Shown: piece after piece, positions 15,985 through 24,963 of the stretch
Layout: each line of letters begins with the position of its first letter
Position numbering within the stretch: the first letter of the stretch is position 1
Source of the DNA: Flavobacteriaceae bacterium
GTDB taxonomy: Bacteria; Bacteroidota; Bacteroidia; Flavobacteriales; Flavobacteriaceae
Reading direction: 5' to 3'
Length of the DNA stretch: 43,739 bases
Assembly (NCBI GenBank): GCA_018699935.1
Contig: JABISF010000011.1
Coordinates: forward strand, 1-43,739
Notes under the pieces: generated by a model
Databases searched by the model: none
Told to the model about the DNA's origin: nothing
Seen by the model: only the letters and a program-made list of their open reading frames with translations
Made by a program: the position numbers and the translations under genes

Positions 15985-17016
15985 TTAATTTATCCCAAGA
16001 CGCAGTCCCAAGGAAACATTATGTTGAAGATGGGCTTGATTTTCAAACAGCTGTGACAAATCGATTTTTCCATAAAGTGTCATAACATGAGGCAAAGCTA
16101 CATAGGCACTGAAACCATAGACCAATTTGCTAAAATCCAATTCCGGGTCGTACTTTTCTTTTCCTAGGTCTGTTTTAAGTTTTTGAATGCTGTGGATGTT
16201 AAATCCACCAAACACCCCACCGCCAAGAACCAATCCATTTCGACGGTAGTTTTTTATATAAGAAGTACGACTGTCAGAATGCCGATGGACAAACCAACCC
16301 TTTTTGGATCCTAATTCCAAATGCAAGGGAAAAATCAAATTGCTGTAAATGAGTTTATTGGCTTTGAGTTCGCTGTCATAAGGCCGCAAATCCACCTGAT
16401 CGTTGTTGACATAAAACACCTGCTGGTCTCTTGGACTCAAGGAATTGACCTGAAGCGAAACACCGTATCGGAGATTGATTAGACTGGAGTTAGGAATCAG
16501 ATTGGCTTTCCAAGACCATCCCACTTCCACAAACCAAGATTTGGCAAAATCAAAACGGCTGTCTTCAAAAGGCACATTTTCCTCCAATAATTGATTAAAT
16601 CCCAAAGCAAAAACCAAATCATTGGACCAACCCTTGTATCGAATTTTTTCAAAACGATATGCTTTGACCGTTTCTTTAGGTTGGGAGAAAGTATTTTCCG
16701 TTTCGGATTTTGTTGCGCCCTCATAGAGTTCGTTCTCTTTGGCCAAATATTGTGCTTCGATTTTTCGAGCAGATTCCTCAGCATATTCCAATTTCAAGCG
16801 GTCTGCCTCTTCGGCAGTTATTTCTTGATGCAACAGTCGATCGTTGATGTCTTTGATGCGCTGTTTCAAGGCTTCTTTTTCGTTTTGAAGGAGTTGTTCT
16901 TTTTCTTCTTGCAGCAGTTCATTTCGGTATTGATTCCGTGCTTCTTGAGCATATCCACTAAGGGCAAACATACCCAATAAAATAAAAGTGTAAGGGTTGA
17001 AAAATTTCATCATCAT
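15985..17016 (-). CDS. Outer-membrane beta-barrel protein with N-terminal coiled coil
   Basis: From the first of three consecutive ATG codons (17016, 17013, 17010) the product is about 343 residues. A signal peptide (FILLGMFALSGYAQ) is followed by a Glu/Gln/Lys-rich coiled-coil stretch of about 80 residues. The C-terminal 200 residues alternate polar and aromatic residues and end in HNVSLGLRLGIN, typical of a beta-barrel outer-membrane protein. No ligand is recognised. It follows the DUF2807 gene by about 10 bases and is the last gene of the sigma-factor operon, so its amount in the outer membrane may be set by that sigma factor. Confidence 0.75.
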   Translation of the reverse strand: MMMKFFNPYTFILLGMFALSGYAQEARNQYRNELLQEEKEQLLQNEKEALKQRIKDINDRLLHQEITAEEADRLKLEYAEESARKIEAQYLAKENELYEGATKSETENTFSQPKETVKAYRFEKIRYKGWSNDLVFALGFNQLLEENVPFEDSRFDFAKSWFVEVGWSWKANLIPNSSLINLRYGVSLQVNSLSPRDQQVFYVNNDQVDLRPYDSELKANKLIYSNLIFPLHLELGSKKGWFVHRHSDSRTSYIKNYRRNGLVLGGGVFGGFNIHSIQKLKTDLGKEKYDPELDFSKLVYGFSAYVALPHVMTLYGKIDLSQLFENQAHLQHNVSLGLRLGIN

Positions 17017-17026
17017 TGGGGTTATT

Positions 17027-17845
17027 TTAATTGTAAGCGCGATAGCCTCTTGATCGGTTGCGATAAAAGTGTTGATGGTCAAAAGCATTGGCATCGTAGA
17101 TTTCACCCGCAATAGTTCTGCGGGCAGAAATTGTTGTGGGGTTTCCTTTAATTCCAATATTTCCTCCCATGACCACATTGGCATCTATGTTGTTTTCGGA
17201 ATAAATTCGAGCGTACCCCCCGGCAAAAACCCGAACTTGGGTGCTGTGCGTAATTAAATCCTCTGCTTCACAGCTGCCTCCTTCACTCACATACAATCGA
17301 TGTTCTTTTACTTTTCCCTGCAACTGCAACATCCCTCCGGTTCGGGATTTTGAAATCAAATATTCCGCCTGTATGGTTCCGCTGAATTGGGCACCCTCGT
17401 GGGCTTTTAGGACAATTTTTTCGTTTTTTAGGGGGCGCGTAGCTTCCACCACGGCCCCTTGGTGCATTTTTATACTGTGGATAGGGGCTTTGTAGTAGAG
17501 GTCGATATACGCATTGTTGTAGTGGAATAGTTCCGTCAATCGCATACGGATTTTCAAGGTATTTCCTTTGTGTGTGGCAACAATTCCTCCGTAGCGATCG
17601 CCATAAATCTCCATTCGATTTGTATCGGAAGGAATCAAGTTGACAATGATGCCCGAGTAGATTTTTAGGTGAGAAACGTCATTTTGCAATGCGATCTTCC
17701 TCGGCGTATCCAAAAGATTCATCTTTTTATTTTGCGCTCCTAAACTAACGCAGCAGCAGAGGAGAAGCATTGCTAACAAGGCAATAGTATATTTTTTTTG
17801 GGAATAATTATTTTTCATGGGTGTAGATCGGTTTATTTTTTTCAT
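17027..17845 (-). CDS. DUF2807 (head GIN domain) secreted protein
   Basis: The 272-residue protein has a signal peptide (ALLAMLLLCCCVSLGAQ) and then a right-handed repetitive beta pattern (KIRMRLTELF, IVLKAHEGAQFSGTIQAE, RLYVSEGGSCEAEDL, QVRVFAGGYARIY) characteristic of the DUF2807/head GIN domain. These are surface or periplasmic beta-solenoid proteins, sometimes called putative adhesins, with no biochemical function shown. A second ATG at codon 10 is an equally possible start. The gene lies 6 bases after the putative anti-sigma gene. Confidence 0.82.
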   Translation of the reverse strand: MKKINRSTPMKNNYSQKKYTIALLAMLLLCCCVSLGAQNKKMNLLDTPRKIALQNDVSHLKIYSGIIVNLIPSDTNRMEIYGDRYGGIVATHKGNTLKIRMRLTELFHYNNAYIDLYYKAPIHSIKMHQGAVVEATRPLKNEKIVLKAHEGAQFSGTIQAEYLISKSRTGGMLQLQGKVKEHRLYVSEGGSCEAEDLITHSTQVRVFAGGYARIYSENNIDANVVMGGNIGIKGNPTTISARRTIAGEIYDANAFDHQHFYRNRSRGYRAYN

Positions 17846-17851
17846 GATTTA

Positions 17852-18547
17852 TTATTTAGGGGGTTGAGAGGAATTGTCATCGTCCATAGAAATCTTCACT
17901 TTAGAGTAGCCATTTTTAATTAAGGTTATGATGCGGTTTTTTAAATACGTTTCCGACAGCAATTCCTTTTCAATAGCAACTAATAACTCTAGCGCTTTTT
18001 GTTGCTGTAGAGCGGTAGCTCCTTGTTGTTGTTTGATTTGCTCCATAGCAATTTGAATCAGTTCGTCGGCCTCAAGGGACAACAAACTGTCCTCGCTGAT
18101 TGGAGGTGCGCCGATGAATACGGTAGCTATTCTTGGAATGTGGTGGGAACCTGCCCCAGAAACCGGGAAGGGTAGGGGAAGTTTTTGGATCGTTTGCGCT
18201 CCTTTAAAAAACAGCGGTTGTAGTGGCGATCGATAGGCCACCGTATTTTGAGTCTCCTCAAAAATAATTTCAGGGGAAGGAGGCTGCGGTTCGGGAGCGG
18301 TTTCTTGTACCACTGTGGTTGCCGGTTTCACAGCTATAGATAGATTTGCCTCCCAAAAATAAAACACACTACTCAGTCCAAAGAGTAAAATCAGTAGTGC
18401 AACATAACGAAAATAGCGTTGTTTTTTGAAGGGTGTAGCGGGTTTGAGAAGTTGGTGTTCCAACTGTTCCCAGAGCTCGGGTGAGGGTTCAAGGCGGCGC
18501 GATGCTAGCGCTGCATTGATGATACGATCAACTTTTTTTGCTTTCAT
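17852..18547 (-). CDS. Putative anti-sigma factor (single-pass membrane protein)
   Basis: The 231-residue protein has a short basic cytosolic part with a PSPELWEQLEHQL motif, one membrane segment at about 47-66, and a Pro/Glu-rich then Gln-rich outer domain. This N-in, single-pass layout directly after an ECF sigma gene is typical of anti-sigma factors in this phylum. The start overlaps the sigma gene by 20 bases, so they are coupled. No zinc-binding anti-sigma motif (HxxxCxxC) is present, so the assignment rests mainly on context. Confidence 0.65.
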   Translation of the reverse strand: MKAKKVDRIINAALASRRLEPSPELWEQLEHQLLKPATPFKKQRYFRYVALLILLFGLSSVFYFWEANLSIAVKPATTVVQETAPEPQPPSPEIIFEETQNTVAYRSPLQPLFFKGAQTIQKLPLPFPVSGAGSHHIPRIATVFIGAPPISEDSLLSLEADELIQIAMEQIKQQQGATALQQQKALELLVAIEKELLSETYLKNRIITLIKNGYSKVKISMDDDNSSQPPK

Positions 18548-19097
18548 TTTTTTTTAGTGAATACGTTTTTATTTGCTGTTGCAAAACACTTCGACTTCGA
18601 GACAGATAGGATTTTGAAGTCCCCACAGGAATGTTTAATGTGGCAGCTATTTCTTTGTGAGTATAACCTTCTAGGGCATAAAGAACAAAAACCACTTTTT
18701 GATTTTCGGGAAGTTGGTCGATCAAAAATTGGAGGTCATGAACCGACAATTGAGAAGCCGAGGGCAGGGGTGCTGCGACAAAATGGGCGTCGTTGAGGTC
18801 GGTAAAAAAGAGGGGCTGTTTTTTACGTAAAAAACTCAATGCCTCGCGCACCATAATTTTCCGCAACCAAGCTCCAAAATGATCGGTTTTGCTAAATTGC
18901 CCCAAATGCGTAAAGGCTTTTAAAAAACCATTCATCAATACTTCCTCAGCATATTGAAGATCGTTGATATAATACCGACAAACACTCAGCATTTTGGAAG
19001 CATGGCGATCGTAAAGTGCTTTTTGCGCCTTGCGATTCGCTTTTTTTGCCTCCGCAATCAGTTCGGTTTCATTCAGATAAAGGGTACGTACTTTCAA
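18528..19097 (-). CDS. ECF-type RNA polymerase sigma factor
   Basis: The 189-residue sigma-70 family protein contains region 2 (about 14-80: KAQKALYDRHASKMLSVCRYY, then YAEEVLMNGFLKAF) and region 4 (about 125-175: LPENQKVVFVLYALEGYTHKEIAATLNIPVGTSKS). No regions 1 or 3 are seen, as expected for ECF factors. The start is a TTG at 19097; there is no ATG before codon 36. It heads a four-gene operon of sigma, anti-sigma, DUF2807 and outer-membrane barrel protein. The arrangement suggests a membrane-stress or surface-sensing circuit controlling the envelope genes. Confidence 0.9.
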   Translation of the reverse strand: MKVRTLYLNETELIAEAKKANRKAQKALYDRHASKMLSVCRYYINDLQYAEEVLMNGFLKAFTHLGQFSKTDHFGAWLRKIMVREALSFLRKKQPLFFTDLNDAHFVAAPLPSASQLSVHDLQFLIDQLPENQKVVFVLYALEGYTHKEIAATLNIPVGTSKSYLSRSRSVLQQQIKTYSLKKNESKKS

Positions 19098-19184
19098 GAC
19101 GTTGAGGTTTTGTTCTATAGATATAGACGCAATTTTTTGGGGGAAGGTTGCAATTTGGGGGTATTTATTTCACAAAAACAATAA

Positions 19185-21551
19185 TTATGCTTTTGGAGCA
19201 GCAGTAATTTGGGCTAAATAGCGATAATGATTTTTAGAGCTTTCACTTCCCGTTTTACTACGTTTTTTGGCAAGCCTATGAATTTTTTCACGGATACCTT
19301 CCACTTGCGATTGTATTCTAGGGTTGAGTTCGTCACTTGTTTTCAACAGCAAGACACGGTTAGCAAAATGAATTTGTAAAGCCATAAATGAAGAATCCAT
19401 TCCTTCCGCTGTTTCCATCAGTGTGGTATACAATTCGTTCAATAAGCGGTCGGGATGCATCCCATTTCCCGTCAAAGTAGTGGCCGTGGACAGCATCCGA
19501 TTTAATGTAGTTTCACTCAAAATACGTTGCAGCGCACTTTGTTGCAGGGCTTGTAACATTTTAAGCCCTCCCTCACCCTTGATTTTAGAAAGCAATTCAG
19601 CAGCGATCAACCAAGACTGGGTGCGCCATAAATGCTGATTCAAAAAGGATAAGGCCTGCAGTTGCTCTGCTTCCGCAACATTTTTATAGGGAATATTGGC
19701 TTGCCCTTTTGTCATTAATGTTTCATGCACTCCACCAATCATCTTAATCACATGATACATATAACGGCGATAGACCCCAATCATTTCGTTGTACAATTCC
19801 CCCAAGTCGTCATAGGATTGCCCCTTGTTTGTGGTCCAAGCGTCTAAGTTTTGTGCAACGATTTTTAAATTTTTTATTCCATAAGCACTGGCCTTGATGG
19901 GATCATCTCCTATGTTTTCTGTTTGCGTATCGGGATCATTCCCACCCGAACCAAACATATAAAGTGGATTCATGCTTTTGGCATCGACCATTTTTTGGAG
20001 CTCAGTTTTTTCTGTTTCGGCAGTAGTTCCCGGAAAAAAACGATAACCCCATTCGATGGCATAATCGTCATAGGGCCCCAGTTGGCGAACAAATCGAATG
20101 TTTTGATCTCCAGGTTGAGCAATATAATTATAACGGGCATAATCCATAATGGTCGTTGCGACACCCATTTTTTGAGTGAATGCCCCCGATCGAAGCGAGT
20201 CAACGGGATAGGCGGAACTGGCTTTCATATTGTGTGGCAATCCCAAGGCATGCCCCACTTCGTGGGAAATGACGCGACGCATCATTTCGCCAATTTCTTC
20301 CTCTGGGGTGTTGAGGGTTTGTGCTTTTGGGTTAGCAGCTCCGGTTTCCAATAGATATCGATTGCGATAGGAACGCAGATGATTGTGATACCAAATAATA
20401 TCACTTTCGATGATCTCTCCACTTCTCGGATCCGAAACACTGGGTCCCACCGCATTTCGCGTGGTAGAAGCTACATAGCGTACCGTGGAATACCGAATAT
20501 CTTCCGGACTGAATTCGGGGTCTTCCTCGGCGGTAGGGGGGTCTTTGGCAATAATAGCATTTTTAAAACCCGCCTTTTCAAAGGCAGCATTCCAATCTTC
20601 AATACCCTTTTTAAAATAAGGACGCCATTTGAGAGGAGTGGCAGGGTCTAAATAATATACAATGGGTTTTTTGGGAGTGACCAATTGTCCGTTGGCATAA
20701 GCCACTGAATCCGAAGGTTCCAAACGCCAACGCCGAATGATATGTACTTCATCCGATTTCAACGCCTCAGAACTGTAATTGTATTTTTTCAGCGTAAACC
20801 AACCCACCCGAGGGTCTTCATAACGCACTTGCAAGGGCGTTTCGGGCAATAAAATAATTGAGTGATTGATGTTAAAACTCATCACTCCCGAGGGATTAAA
20901 AGATTTTGGACTGCTTGCGTCATAGGTCAAAACATGGCGTACTTCAATATTTTTGGGGAAGCTCTGAACCTGTTCGATAAAACTGCGTTTGCTGTCCGGA
21001 CTGCCCAATCCGTATTCTTTTTTAATGGTGGGTCTGATGATATTAAAACCGGGAGAATCTTTGGAAAAATAATCCGTAACATCAATCAAAAAACGATCTT
21101 CCTCACTGTTTTTTATATCAAATGCAGCAAGGATGGGAGGGAAGTTATTTTGTTCTACACTCAATTCAATAGGGTCTGCCGCCTGGGCAGTATTCACAAA
21201 CGAATATTGTTGCAGCAAAATCTTTTTATCCTTCTTTTTAAAACGAATGAGCAGTTGACTGGCTTTTGATCCGGCATTGGTATAGGCAGAAAAGTTTTCG
21301 GGCAATTCTACATAACGTGTAACCATCAACAAATCTTTTTGGAGCAAGTCGTCGGGAATCAGAAAGTAGAGTTTGTCTCCCTTCAAATAGCTCGTTATCA
21401 GACCCTCATCCTTTTGAAAGTCTTGGGTTAAAGAATCGATGGATTTTTTTAAATCTTGCTTATCCTGTGCGAAAGTGACTTCAAGGAGAAGTCCGAAAAA
21501 AAGAAAAATAAGAAAAGAACGGAGGGGGCGGTAAAAGCGTGTAAGATTCAT
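19185..21551 (-). CDS. Secreted zinc-dependent metalloprotease (DUF5117/DUF4953)
   Basis: From the ATG at 21551 the protein has 788 residues and a signal peptide (SFLIFLFFGLLLEVTFAQ). The zinc motif HEVGHALGLPHN begins at His430, giving the HExxHxxGxxH pattern of metzincin-type proteases, within a region of DUF5117/DUF4953 type (WNAAFEKAGFKNAI, DIRYSTVRYVASTTRNAVGPS). Such proteins are common, exported and little characterised in this phylum. Upstream in-frame ATG codons would put an implausible leader before the signal peptide. It is divergent from the beta-propeller gene, with 107 bases between them and no clear -7 element. Confidence 0.85.
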   Translation of the reverse strand: MNLTRFYRPLRSFLIFLFFGLLLEVTFAQDKQDLKKSIDSLTQDFQKDEGLITSYLKGDKLYFLIPDDLLQKDLLMVTRYVELPENFSAYTNAGSKASQLLIRFKKKDKKILLQQYSFVNTAQAADPIELSVEQNNFPPILAAFDIKNSEEDRFLIDVTDYFSKDSPGFNIIRPTIKKEYGLGSPDSKRSFIEQVQSFPKNIEVRHVLTYDASSPKSFNPSGVMSFNINHSIILLPETPLQVRYEDPRVGWFTLKKYNYSSEALKSDEVHIIRRWRLEPSDSVAYANGQLVTPKKPIVYYLDPATPLKWRPYFKKGIEDWNAAFEKAGFKNAIIAKDPPTAEEDPEFSPEDIRYSTVRYVASTTRNAVGPSVSDPRSGEIIESDIIWYHNHLRSYRNRYLLETGAANPKAQTLNTPEEEIGEMMRRVISHEVGHALGLPHNMKASSAYPVDSLRSGAFTQKMGVATTIMDYARYNYIAQPGDQNIRFVRQLGPYDDYAIEWGYRFFPGTTAETEKTELQKMVDAKSMNPLYMFGSGGNDPDTQTENIGDDPIKASAYGIKNLKIVAQNLDAWTTNKGQSYDDLGELYNEMIGVYRRYMYHVIKMIGGVHETLMTKGQANIPYKNVAEAEQLQALSFLNQHLWRTQSWLIAAELLSKIKGEGGLKMLQALQQSALQRILSETTLNRMLSTATTLTGNGMHPDRLLNELYTTLMETAEGMDSSFMALQIHFANRVLLLKTSDELNPRIQSQVEGIREKIHRLAKKRSKTGSESSKNHYRYLAQITAAPKA

Positions 21552-21658
21552 GCTTGCGTTTTTTTGCAATATCGTAAAATAAAGCAAAAGTGGCTGCATT
21601 TCACCTCTGCTTATAAAAAATGTGTACCTTTTTGTTCTATTCAAATCAAAATTTAAAC

Positions 21659-24600
21659 ATGAAAAAAGTAATATTTTCAATGTTGCCATGGGTGTTCCTT
21701 TTGGCGATATTTTCTACTTCAGCGCAAAAAAAGAAAGACACAAAAAACGCAAGCTCAGCAGATGAAATTTCTTTGGATGCCTTTAAGATGCGAAATATTG
21801 GCCCCGCTTTTCTTTCAGGTAGAATCGCCGATATCGTTTTCGATCCTCAAGATGACAACGTCTGGTATGTGGGTGTTGGCTCAGGTGGCGTGTGGAAAAC
21901 CGAAAATGCAGGGACCACTTGGACCCCTATTTTTGACGATCAAGAATCTTATTCCATTGGGTGTCTTGCCATTGATTCTCAAAACCCGGCGCATATCTGG
22001 GTAGGTAGTGGTGAAAATGTCGGGGGGCGTCATGTCGCTTATGGTGATGGTGTCTATTTTAGTGCCGATGGAGGTAAAAAATGGAGAAATGTAGGCTTAA
22101 AAGACTCCCAACACATTTCCAAAATCATTATTCATCCGGAGAATTCCAATGTTGTTTGGGTCGCTGCACAAGGTCCCTTATGGAATAAAGGAGGAGATCG
22201 AGGAGTGTATAAAACCACGGATGGAGGCGCCCATTGGAAACAAGTTTTGGGCGATACTGCTTGGATGGGTGCCACCGATCTTATGATCGACCCAAGAAAT
22301 CCCCAAGTTTTATATGCTGCCACTTGGGAACGCCATCGAACGGTAGCAGCCTATATGGGCGGTGGTCCCGGAACCGGAATCTATCGCTCCGATGATGGTG
22401 GTGAAAACTGGACAAAACTTACCCAAGGCCTACCGGATTCCAATTTGGGAAAAATCGGTTTGGCCATCTCACCACAACATCCCGATGTGGTGTATGCTGC
22501 CATAGAAGAAGATTTAACGAAGGGGGGCGTCTATCGCTCCAACAACCGTGGCGAAGCCTGGGTAAAAATGTCCGATGCGGTTTCAGGAGGTACGGGCCCC
22601 CACTATTATCAGGAGCTGTATGCCAGCCCGCATCAATTTGATAAACTCTATTTGATGAATGTTCGCGTACTTACTTCAGACGATGGCGGGAAAACCTTTG
22701 TGCAATTGAAAGAAGAAAAGAAACATTCCGACAACCACGCTTTGGTATTCAAAAAAGACGATCCCAATTATTTGATGTTGGGAACAGATGCCGGTATCTA
22801 TGAAAGTTTTGATGGCGCGGAAAACTGGCGTTATATCAAAAACCTTCCACTCACTCAATTTTACAAAGTGGCGGTCAATAATGCCGAACCTTTTTATCAT
22901 ATTTTTGGTGGAACTCAAGACAATGGTTCTGCGGGAGGGCCCTCAGCGACGGACGAAGCGGAAGGAATCGCCAACAAACATTGGTACAAAACCCTTTTTG
23001 CAGATGGCCATCAATCGGCAACGGATCCCGAATTCAACGATCTCATCTATGCCGAAACTCAGCAAGGGGGATTGCATCGTATTGATTTGACCACCGGAGA
23101 ACCTGTATTTGTTCAGCCACAAGCAGCGGTGGGCGAACCCCATGAACGTTTTAATTGGGACGCCCCCATTTTGGTAAGTCCGCACCATCCAGCACGCTTG
23201 TATTTCGCCTCCTATCGGGTCTGGAAATCAGAAAATCGGGGGGATGATTGGACCCCCATCTCAGGGGATTTGACCCGGAACGAAGAACGCATCACCCGAC
23301 CTATTTTGGGGCGTCAACAAAGCTATGACAACCCATGGGATGTGGGCGCCATGTCCAACTACAACACCATTACCTCCTTGACGGAATCTCCACTAAAAGA
23401 GGGCTTACTCTATGCCGGAACCGACGATGGATTTATTCAAGTGACAGAAGATGGGGGAAATCAGTGGCGAAAAATCCCAGTTACTGCTTTGGGATTGCCG
23501 GAACGTTCTTTTGTAAATGATATCAAAGCCGATTTCTTTGATGAAAACACGGTATATGTTGCCTTAGACAATCACAAGGAAGGGGATTTAAAACCCTATT
23601 TGTATAAAAGTACCGACAAAGGAGCCACTTGGAAATCCATCAGTAGTAATCTTCCCCAGCCCAATTTGGTTTGGCGGTTGGTTCAAGACTTTATAAATAA
23701 AGACCTATTGTTTATTGCTACTGAAAAAGGGCTCTACACCTCCCTTAATGGCGGAACATCGTGGCAACAACTTCCGGGAACCCCCCGCATTTCCTTTCGA
23801 GATTTGACCCTTCAAAAAAGAGAACACGACTTGGTGGCAGCTTCTTTTGGGAGGGGATTCTTTGTTTTGGACGACTTAAGTGCTTTGCGAGAAATGCAAG
23901 GAGAAAACCTGAGCCGAAAAGGCAAACTGTTTCCGCCAAGAACCGCCAAATGGTATATTCCCAAAAGCATTATCGGAAACACTGGAGCGGATTATTATTT
24001 TGCGGAAAACCCCACCTTTGGGGCTGTATTCACCTATCACCTTTCTCAAGAATACAAGTCTTCGAAAGCCATACGCAAAGCATCGGAAAAAAAGTTAAAT
24101 GAAAAAGCTCAGCAGGTCCCTTTTCCGGGTTGGGATGCCTTGGACAGAGAGACGTTGGAAACGGAGGCGATGGTTGTTTTAGAAATTCAAGATGAACAAG
24201 GAAACATCATACGGAAAGTAAAAGAGAAGGCCGCCAAAGGCAGTCATCGTATCGCTTGGAATCTCAGACATTACAATCCTTTTCCAATTAAAGAAAACGG
24301 CGAAGCCGGAGGGTCAAACGGTGCCTTGGCCAGTCCGGGAACCTACAACGCACGTTTGTTTTTGGAAGACAAAGGAAAAACGGAATTGCTGGATGGCCCG
24401 GTTAGATTTGAGGTCAAACGTATCCACAAAGGCGTACTCCAAGGGGTTTCCTATGCCGATTACAACCGTTTTCGGGAAGAAACTTCAGCTGTGATTCGAA
24501 CCATCAGTGCCCTTGATGATGCGGTAGACCGCAGTTTGAATAAAGTGAAAGCACTGCGGACAGCAGCTTTAAAATCTACCCTCCCGACGGGGGCTATGGA

Positions 24601-24910
24601 AGCAAAATTAGTGTCCGTAGAGAATCGACTTCATCAACTAAAAAAGGAAATGGAGGGAAGTCCCGCTCGAAATGCTATCGGAGAACGCAATCCTGCGGGT
24701 ATGCAGACTTTCTTGTACATTGCGCTAAGAGGTTTGCGAAGTACCTACGGACCAACACCATTGCACCGAAAGGGATTGGAACAAGCACGTCAGTTGGCAA
24801 CCGCAGCAACCGCGTTAGTAAAATCCATTTCGAAAGACGAATTACCGGCTTTGGAAAAAGAACTTAAAGCAGCCAATGCTCCCTATATCATGGGACAAGG
24901 AATTGAATAG
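21659..24910 (+). CDS. Large secreted sortilin/sialidase-like beta-propeller protein
   Basis: The product has 1083 residues from the ATG at 21659, with signal peptide KKVIFSMLPWVFLLAIFSTSAQ. At least eight Asp-box-like motifs of the form S/T-x-D-G-G-x-x-W are visible (SADGGKKW, TTDGGAHW, SDDGGENW, TSDDGGKTF, TEDGGNQW, STDKGATW, SLNGGTSW), indicating one or two beta-propellers as in VPS10/sortilin-like and BNR-repeat proteins. The C-terminal 300 residues have a beta domain and a helical Lys-rich tail. Databases often label such proteins glycosyl hydrolase, but I see no catalytic residues that would show this. It is probably periplasmic or surface-exposed. Confidence 0.85.
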   Translation: MKKVIFSMLPWVFLLAIFSTSAQKKKDTKNASSADEISLDAFKMRNIGPAFLSGRIADIVFDPQDDNVWYVGVGSGGVWKTENAGTTWTPIFDDQESYSIGCLAIDSQNPAHIWVGSGENVGGRHVAYGDGVYFSADGGKKWRNVGLKDSQHISKIIIHPENSNVVWVAAQGPLWNKGGDRGVYKTTDGGAHWKQVLGDTAWMGATDLMIDPRNPQVLYAATWERHRTVAAYMGGGPGTGIYRSDDGGENWTKLTQGLPDSNLGKIGLAISPQHPDVVYAAIEEDLTKGGVYRSNNRGEAWVKMSDAVSGGTGPHYYQELYASPHQFDKLYLMNVRVLTSDDGGKTFVQLKEEKKHSDNHALVFKKDDPNYLMLGTDAGIYESFDGAENWRYIKNLPLTQFYKVAVNNAEPFYHIFGGTQDNGSAGGPSATDEAEGIANKHWYKTLFADGHQSATDPEFNDLIYAETQQGGLHRIDLTTGEPVFVQPQAAVGEPHERFNWDAPILVSPHHPARLYFASYRVWKSENRGDDWTPISGDLTRNEERITRPILGRQQSYDNPWDVGAMSNYNTITSLTESPLKEGLLYAGTDDGFIQVTEDGGNQWRKIPVTALGLPERSFVNDIKADFFDENTVYVALDNHKEGDLKPYLYKSTDKGATWKSISSNLPQPNLVWRLVQDFINKDLLFIATEKGLYTSLNGGTSWQQLPGTPRISFRDLTLQKREHDLVAASFGRGFFVLDDLSALREMQGENLSRKGKLFPPRTAKWYIPKSIIGNTGADYYFAENPTFGAVFTYHLSQEYKSSKAIRKASEKKLNEKAQQVPFPGWDALDRETLETEAMVVLEIQDEQGNIIRKVKEKAAKGSHRIAWNLRHYNPFPIKENGEAGGSNGALASPGTYNARLFLEDKGKTELLDGPVRFEVKRIHKGVLQGVSYADYNRFREETSAVIRTISALDDAVDRSLNKVKALRTAALKSTLPTGAMEAKLVSVENRLHQLKKEMEGSPARNAIGERNPAGMQTFLYIALRGLRSTYGPTPLHRKGLEQARQLATAATALVKSISKDELPALEKELKAANAPYIMGQGIE

Positions 24911-24928
24911 TGGTTGATTAGGTTCTTT

Positions 24929-24963
24929 AAAAGGCTACTTCCCTCGGAAAGCAACCTTTTTTT
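24929..24963 (+). terminator. Intrinsic terminator after the beta-propeller gene
   Basis: An imperfect hairpin with AAAAGG and CCTTTT outer arms and an inner CTT/AAG stem is followed by seven T residues. It lies between two convergent genes, and the A-rich left flank lets it work in both directions; the minus-strand channel gene ends right beside it. Confidence 0.55.

Noticed and set aside
21620-21658. Earlier start for the beta-propeller protein
   Set aside because: It would place 13 mostly polar residues before a complete signal peptide that starts at the ATG at 21659.
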